Part shown: positions 8,180 through 9,663 of the stretch, in pieces
How positions within the stretch are numbered: position 1 is the first letter of the stretch
How the letters are laid out: each line of letters starts with the position of its first letter
Source of the DNA: CAZYVD01 sp964651045
GTDB lineage: Bacteria; Zhuqueibacterota; QNDG01; DSAB01
Length of the DNA: 9,663 nucleotides
Direction: 5' to 3'
NCBI GenBank assembly: GCA_964651045.1
Contig: CAZYVD010000081.1
Location: 1-9,663 of the forward strand
The notes under the pieces: generated by a model
The model's input: only the letters and a program-made list of their open reading frames with translations
Told to the model about the DNA's origin: nothing
Database searches by the model: none
Made by a program: the position numbers and the translations under genes

Positions 8180-8699
8180 CTTTCTCCTCTTGAATTAACT
8201 TATTGCGTACTTTAGTAAAAAACTCCATTGCTAACTTGGTTCTGTAGTCGGGATAGGTCCACTGCTGAGGCCAGAAACGATCATGGCGGTATTGAAGCTG
8301 CAGATCGCCATAGATCCCTTTCTTAAGATATATCCTGTGTGCAAAATCCTTTGTTGATGCCAGCACCAGTTTCGATCCTGTTATATAGCCTGGATCAAGG
8401 TTTACTCTTCTTAGGCCTGAGCTCGATAATGATTTCTCAATCTTGTTTGTGACTATTTTCATCTCAGCAAGTTGTCCAGGATTAATTAGCTGCTGAAAGC
8501 TAATAAATTGTTTCTTAAGATTCTCCCCCATTTCATCCTTATAATAATCTGTAAAATTAAATTCAAATATCGGCGACCTATCCTCAACCCTGTCTAAACT
8601 CTTTTCAAGTATTCTCATCAGACTGGAAAGATCAATATCCTGAGTAAATGTTACAGCGCATATGGGCTTTACCAATCTTACTCTCTTTATACTGCCCAA
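8157..8699 (-). CDS. DUF4416 family protein, TTG start
   Basis: The 180-residue product matches the DUF4416 family along its length. Conserved blocks are FNFTDYYKDEMGENL (47-61), SFQQLINPGQLAEMKIVTNKIE (67-88), RRVNLDPGYITGSKLVLAST (97-116), KDFAHRIYLKKGIYGDL (117-133) and QQWTYPDYRT (145-154). No function is established for the family to my knowledge, and I infer none beyond a cytosolic location, as there is no signal peptide or membrane segment. The start is TTG at 8699-8697. An in-frame TAA immediately precedes it and the next in-frame ATG is at residue 28, inside the domain, so TTG is the only start that keeps the N-terminus. GAGGTGG (8712-8706), 6 nt upstream, supports it. This is the first gene of the operon and overlaps purM by 23 nt. 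Confidence 0.9.
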   Translation of the reverse strand: MGSIKRVRLVKPICAVTFTQDIDLSSLMRILEKSLDRVEDRSPIFEFNFTDYYKDEMGENLKKQFISFQQLINPGQLAEMKIVTNKIEKSLSSSGLRRVNLDPGYITGSKLVLASTKDFAHRIYLKKGIYGDLQLQYRHDRFWPQQWTYPDYRTKLAMEFFTKVRNKLIQEEKDGSQTKV

Positions 8700-8705
8700 T
8701 TATGT

Positions 8706-8712
8706 CCACCTC
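8706..8712 (-). promoter_or_regulatory. ribosome binding site deciding the TTG start of the DUF4416 gene
   Basis: GAGGTGG on the minus strand lies 6 nt (ACATAA) before the TTG at 8699-8697. The last three bases of that spacer are an in-frame TAA, which rules out any longer version of the protein. Confidence 0.75.
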
Positions 8713-8723
8713 ATTGTATTAAT

Positions 8724-8749
8724 AAAAAAGAGGTTCTCCTTCGACCTCC
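8724..8749 (-). terminator. hairpin plus U6 tract in the operon leader, possible attenuator or terminator
   Basis: On the minus strand GAGGT (8748-8744) pairs with ACCTC (8734-8730) around a 9-nt loop. An outer G-U wobble (8749 with the first T of the tract) is possible, and TTTTTT (8729-8724) follows directly. This is the layout of an intrinsic terminator, but the stem is short. It sits between the predicted transcription start (about 8801) and the DUF4416 start. It could therefore attenuate the operon or stop read-through from the lipoprotein gene. It may also be chance in AT-rich DNA. Confidence 0.4.
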
Positions 8750-8806
8750 AGTTTCAGATCAGACCAATTAAATCATATCGTATTACTCATTGATTTATAT
8801 ATGTGT

Positions 8807-8820
8807 AAATATCGATATTT
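8807..8820. repeat. perfect 14-bp palindrome, candidate operator
   Basis: AAATATCGATATTT is its own reverse complement over 14 bases, and symmetry ends at both flanks. It covers the predicted minus-strand -10 box (8813-8808), a normal place for a repressor site. The regulator is unknown. AT-rich DNA makes such palindromes easier to find by chance. Confidence 0.5.
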
Positions 8821-8836
8821 TAATAAAAAATGTCAA
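8808..8836 (-). promoter_or_regulatory. sigma70-type promoter of the DUF4416-purM operon
   Basis: A perfect -35 box TTGACA (8836-8831) is followed by a 17-nt spacer and GATATT (8813-8808, 4 of 6 matches to TATAAT). Transcription would start near 8801, giving a leader of about 100 nt before the TTG at 8699. The -35 box is also one arm of an inverted repeat that could act as a terminator for transcripts coming from the right. Confidence 0.6.
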
Positions 8837-8863
8837 GAAGATTTATCCTCAACGGCCTTGACA
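8825..8863 (-). terminator. inverted repeat with T6 tract, possible terminator for the lipoprotein transcript
   Basis: On the minus strand TGTCAAG (8863-8857) and CTTGACA (8837-8831) form a perfect 7-bp stem. A G-U pair can extend it inward, leaving a loop of about 17 nt, and TTTTTT (8830-8825) follows. It lies about 140 nt beyond the stop of the lipoprotein gene, so it could end that transcript. The same bases supply the two divergent -35 boxes, and the loop is large, so the terminator reading is only one of two options. Confidence 0.35.
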
Positions 8864-8886
8864 ATAGAATGAAAATTTCTTAAATT
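8858..8886 (+). promoter_or_regulatory. sigma70-type promoter of tRNA-Leu
   Basis: A perfect -35 box TTGACA (8858-8863), a 17-nt spacer and TAAATT (8881-8886, 4 of 6 matches to TATAAT) lie just upstream of the tRNA. The predicted start near 8892-8894 leaves about 14 nt of 5' leader for RNase P to remove. Confidence 0.7.
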
Positions 8887-8906
8887 GATTGCGGTTTTAA
8901 ATGAAT

Positions 8907-8992
8907 GCCGGGGTGGCGGAACTGGTAGACGCACTGGACTCAAAATCCAGCGGAGTATTGACTCCATGCGGGTTCGATTCCCGCCTCCGGCA
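8907..8992 (+). tRNA. tRNA-Leu, anticodon CAA
   Basis: The full class II cloverleaf can be folded by eye. The acceptor GCCGGGG (8907-8913) pairs with CTCCGGC (8985-8991, one G-U), with discriminator A at 8992. The D-arm begins at 8916 and contains the loop GGTAGA. The anticodon stem is CTGGA (8934-8938) with TCCAG (8946-8950) around CT-CAA-AA, so the anticodon is CAA at 8941-8943, reading UUG. The long variable arm GGAGT/ACTCC (8952-8956 and 8961-8965) is typical of Leu. The T arm is GCGGG/CCCGC (8968-8972 and 8980-8984) with loop TTCGATT. CCA is not encoded, since CAA follows base 8992, so it must be added after transcription. It is the only plus-strand gene and converges on the lipoprotein gene 8 bp away. 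Confidence 0.98.
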
Positions 8993-9000
8993 CAATGCTC

Positions 9001-9624
9001 TCATTTTCTTATATCTACAATATACTTTCCCTTGAACTTCACAATATCTCTGCTCCTAAGACCATTATTTAATACCAGCCTGTAGAGACGCTGATAGCGT
9101 TCCATCTCCTGAGGACCCTTTTTAATCTGATCCAGATTCCCATCAGCATTCTCATCGATTATTATAACCTCGCCAAACGACATATCCTCAATGATCAGTT
9201 TATTGTATATTTCCCCTAAAGCAAGCACATATGATACTAAAAAACAATTGCTATTACCAATTGTTGTATGGAATTCCCTTGCCACACTCTCCATCTTTAT
9301 GTATCCTCTCTTCTTTCCAAACTTAATTCCATGATCATAAATATCGCGTGCCTGTTGAAGGGTGATATCTCCTATTGTAACAATATCAAGAATTCCATCC
9401 TGTTCTTTGTCTATGCCCTTTAATAGAACCTCATCACCCTCCTCGAGTGTAAGGATATTGTAACCATCCACAAAATTCGGTGTAACGCTTCTTATACGAT
9501 ACTCTCTTCCCTTATATTTAAAGTAGTATCCACCCACCCTTATCTTTGGTCTTGTAGATGTACACATAAGAAGGGGAAACGCAAGTGCGATAAAAAACAA
9601 TATTTTTATCTGTCGAGTAGACAT
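9001..9624 (-). CDS. hypothetical lipoprotein-like protein with two DxxxDGxxD motifs
   Basis: I do not recognise a family for this 207-residue protein. It begins with a basic, hydrophobic leader (residues 1-20) ending in PLLMC, with C21 as a candidate lipidation site. Met at -1 is not a usual lipobox residue, so lipidation is uncertain, although export is likely. Two short acidic loops, D72-KEQDGIL-D80 and D157-ENADGNL-D165, resemble EF-hand or thrombospondin-type calcium loops. They sit about 85 residues apart in similar beta-rich surroundings (LLKGIDKEQDGILDIVTI and VIIIDENADGNLDQI), which hints at an internal duplication. The C-terminal part is basic and ends IVDIRK. An excellent ribosome site, AAAGGAGGT (9637-9629), fixes the ATG. 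Its promoter is not visible in the 39 bases left at the edge. The gene converges on the tRNA and is separated from the purM operon by about 300 bp. Confidence 0.7.
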   Translation of the reverse strand: MSTRQIKILFFIALAFPLLMCTSTRPKIRVGGYYFKYKGREYRIRSVTPNFVDGYNILTLEEGDEVLLKGIDKEQDGILDIVTIGDITLQQARDIYDHGIKFGKKRGYIKMESVAREFHTTIGNSNCFLVSYVLALGEIYNKLIIEDMSFGEVIIIDENADGNLDQIKKGPQEMERYQRLYRLVLNNGLRSRDIVKFKGKYIVDIRK

Positions 9625-9663
9625 CTTTACCTCCTTTCGGTTTAATGTCCCTCACAGAACCCT

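Noticed and set aside
8773..8790. Possible leader peptide (ATG AGT AAT ACG ATA TGA, minus strand) in the operon leader
   Set aside because: It is only five codons long, has no ribosome site and no run of regulatory codons.
8700..8800. Purine or other riboswitch ahead of the purM operon
   Set aside because: I could not match the leader to a known aptamer core; only a short hairpin and T tract are visible.
8885..9085. Open frame of 66 codons on the plus strand
   Set aside because: It reads through the whole tRNA-Leu and the antisense of the lipoprotein gene, so it is not a real gene.
1..9663. CRISPR array, insertion sequence, phage or defence island
   Set aside because: No regularly spaced repeats, transposase, integrase or defence-type domains were seen; the gene content is mainly housekeeping.

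Overview
The window looks like chromosome from an uncultured Gram-negative-type bacterium with a moderately AT-rich genome (about 40% GC by eye). The best lineage clue is the large secreted protein at 1313-4120. It combines a signal peptide, InlB-like bacterial repeats, a fibronectin-like module and a C-terminal FlgD-like/type IX-secretion-style tail (NPNPFN near residue 852, ending KKAILLR). That architecture is common in the FCB superphylum and neighbouring candidate phyla such as Zixibacteria, KSB1, Latescibacteria and Marinimicrobia. The DUF4416 protein and the Bacillus-type AsnRS do not narrow this down. The lineage is an inference.

Almost everything is on the minus strand, so the genes read from right to left. 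At the right edge is a putative lipoprotein gene (9001-9624). It converges, with 8 bp between them, on the only plus-strand gene, a tRNA-Leu(CAA) at 8907-8992. The 207-bp gap at 8700-8906 is the main regulatory region. It holds two consensus-like sigma70 promoters placed back to back, a perfect 14-bp palindrome over one -10 box, and two hairpin/T-tract elements.

From that gap a tightly packed minus-strand operon runs to the left edge. Its order is DUF4416, purM, plsY, gpsA, asnS, large secreted protein, TIGR00725/LOG-like protein, acylphosphatase, and a frameshifted GT-C glycosyltransferase that leaves the window at base 1. Spacings run from a 23-nt overlap to about 32 nt, and I see no convincing terminator between the genes, so one transcript is plausible.

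The operon is mostly housekeeping. purM serves purine synthesis. gpsA makes sn-glycerol 3-phosphate, which plsY acylates in the first step of phospholipid synthesis. asnS charges tRNA-Asn. The distal part is accessory: a surface or secreted protein, a nucleotide-binding-fold protein, an acylphosphatase and a membrane glycosyltransferase.

I found no CRISPR array, transposon, phage gene, toxin-antitoxin pair or obvious new defence system. The points most worth a second look are the 1-nt frameshift in the glycosyltransferase gene, the symmetric promoter/terminator element at 8807-8863, the TTG start of the DUF4416 gene, and the unrecognised N-terminal half of the secreted protein.
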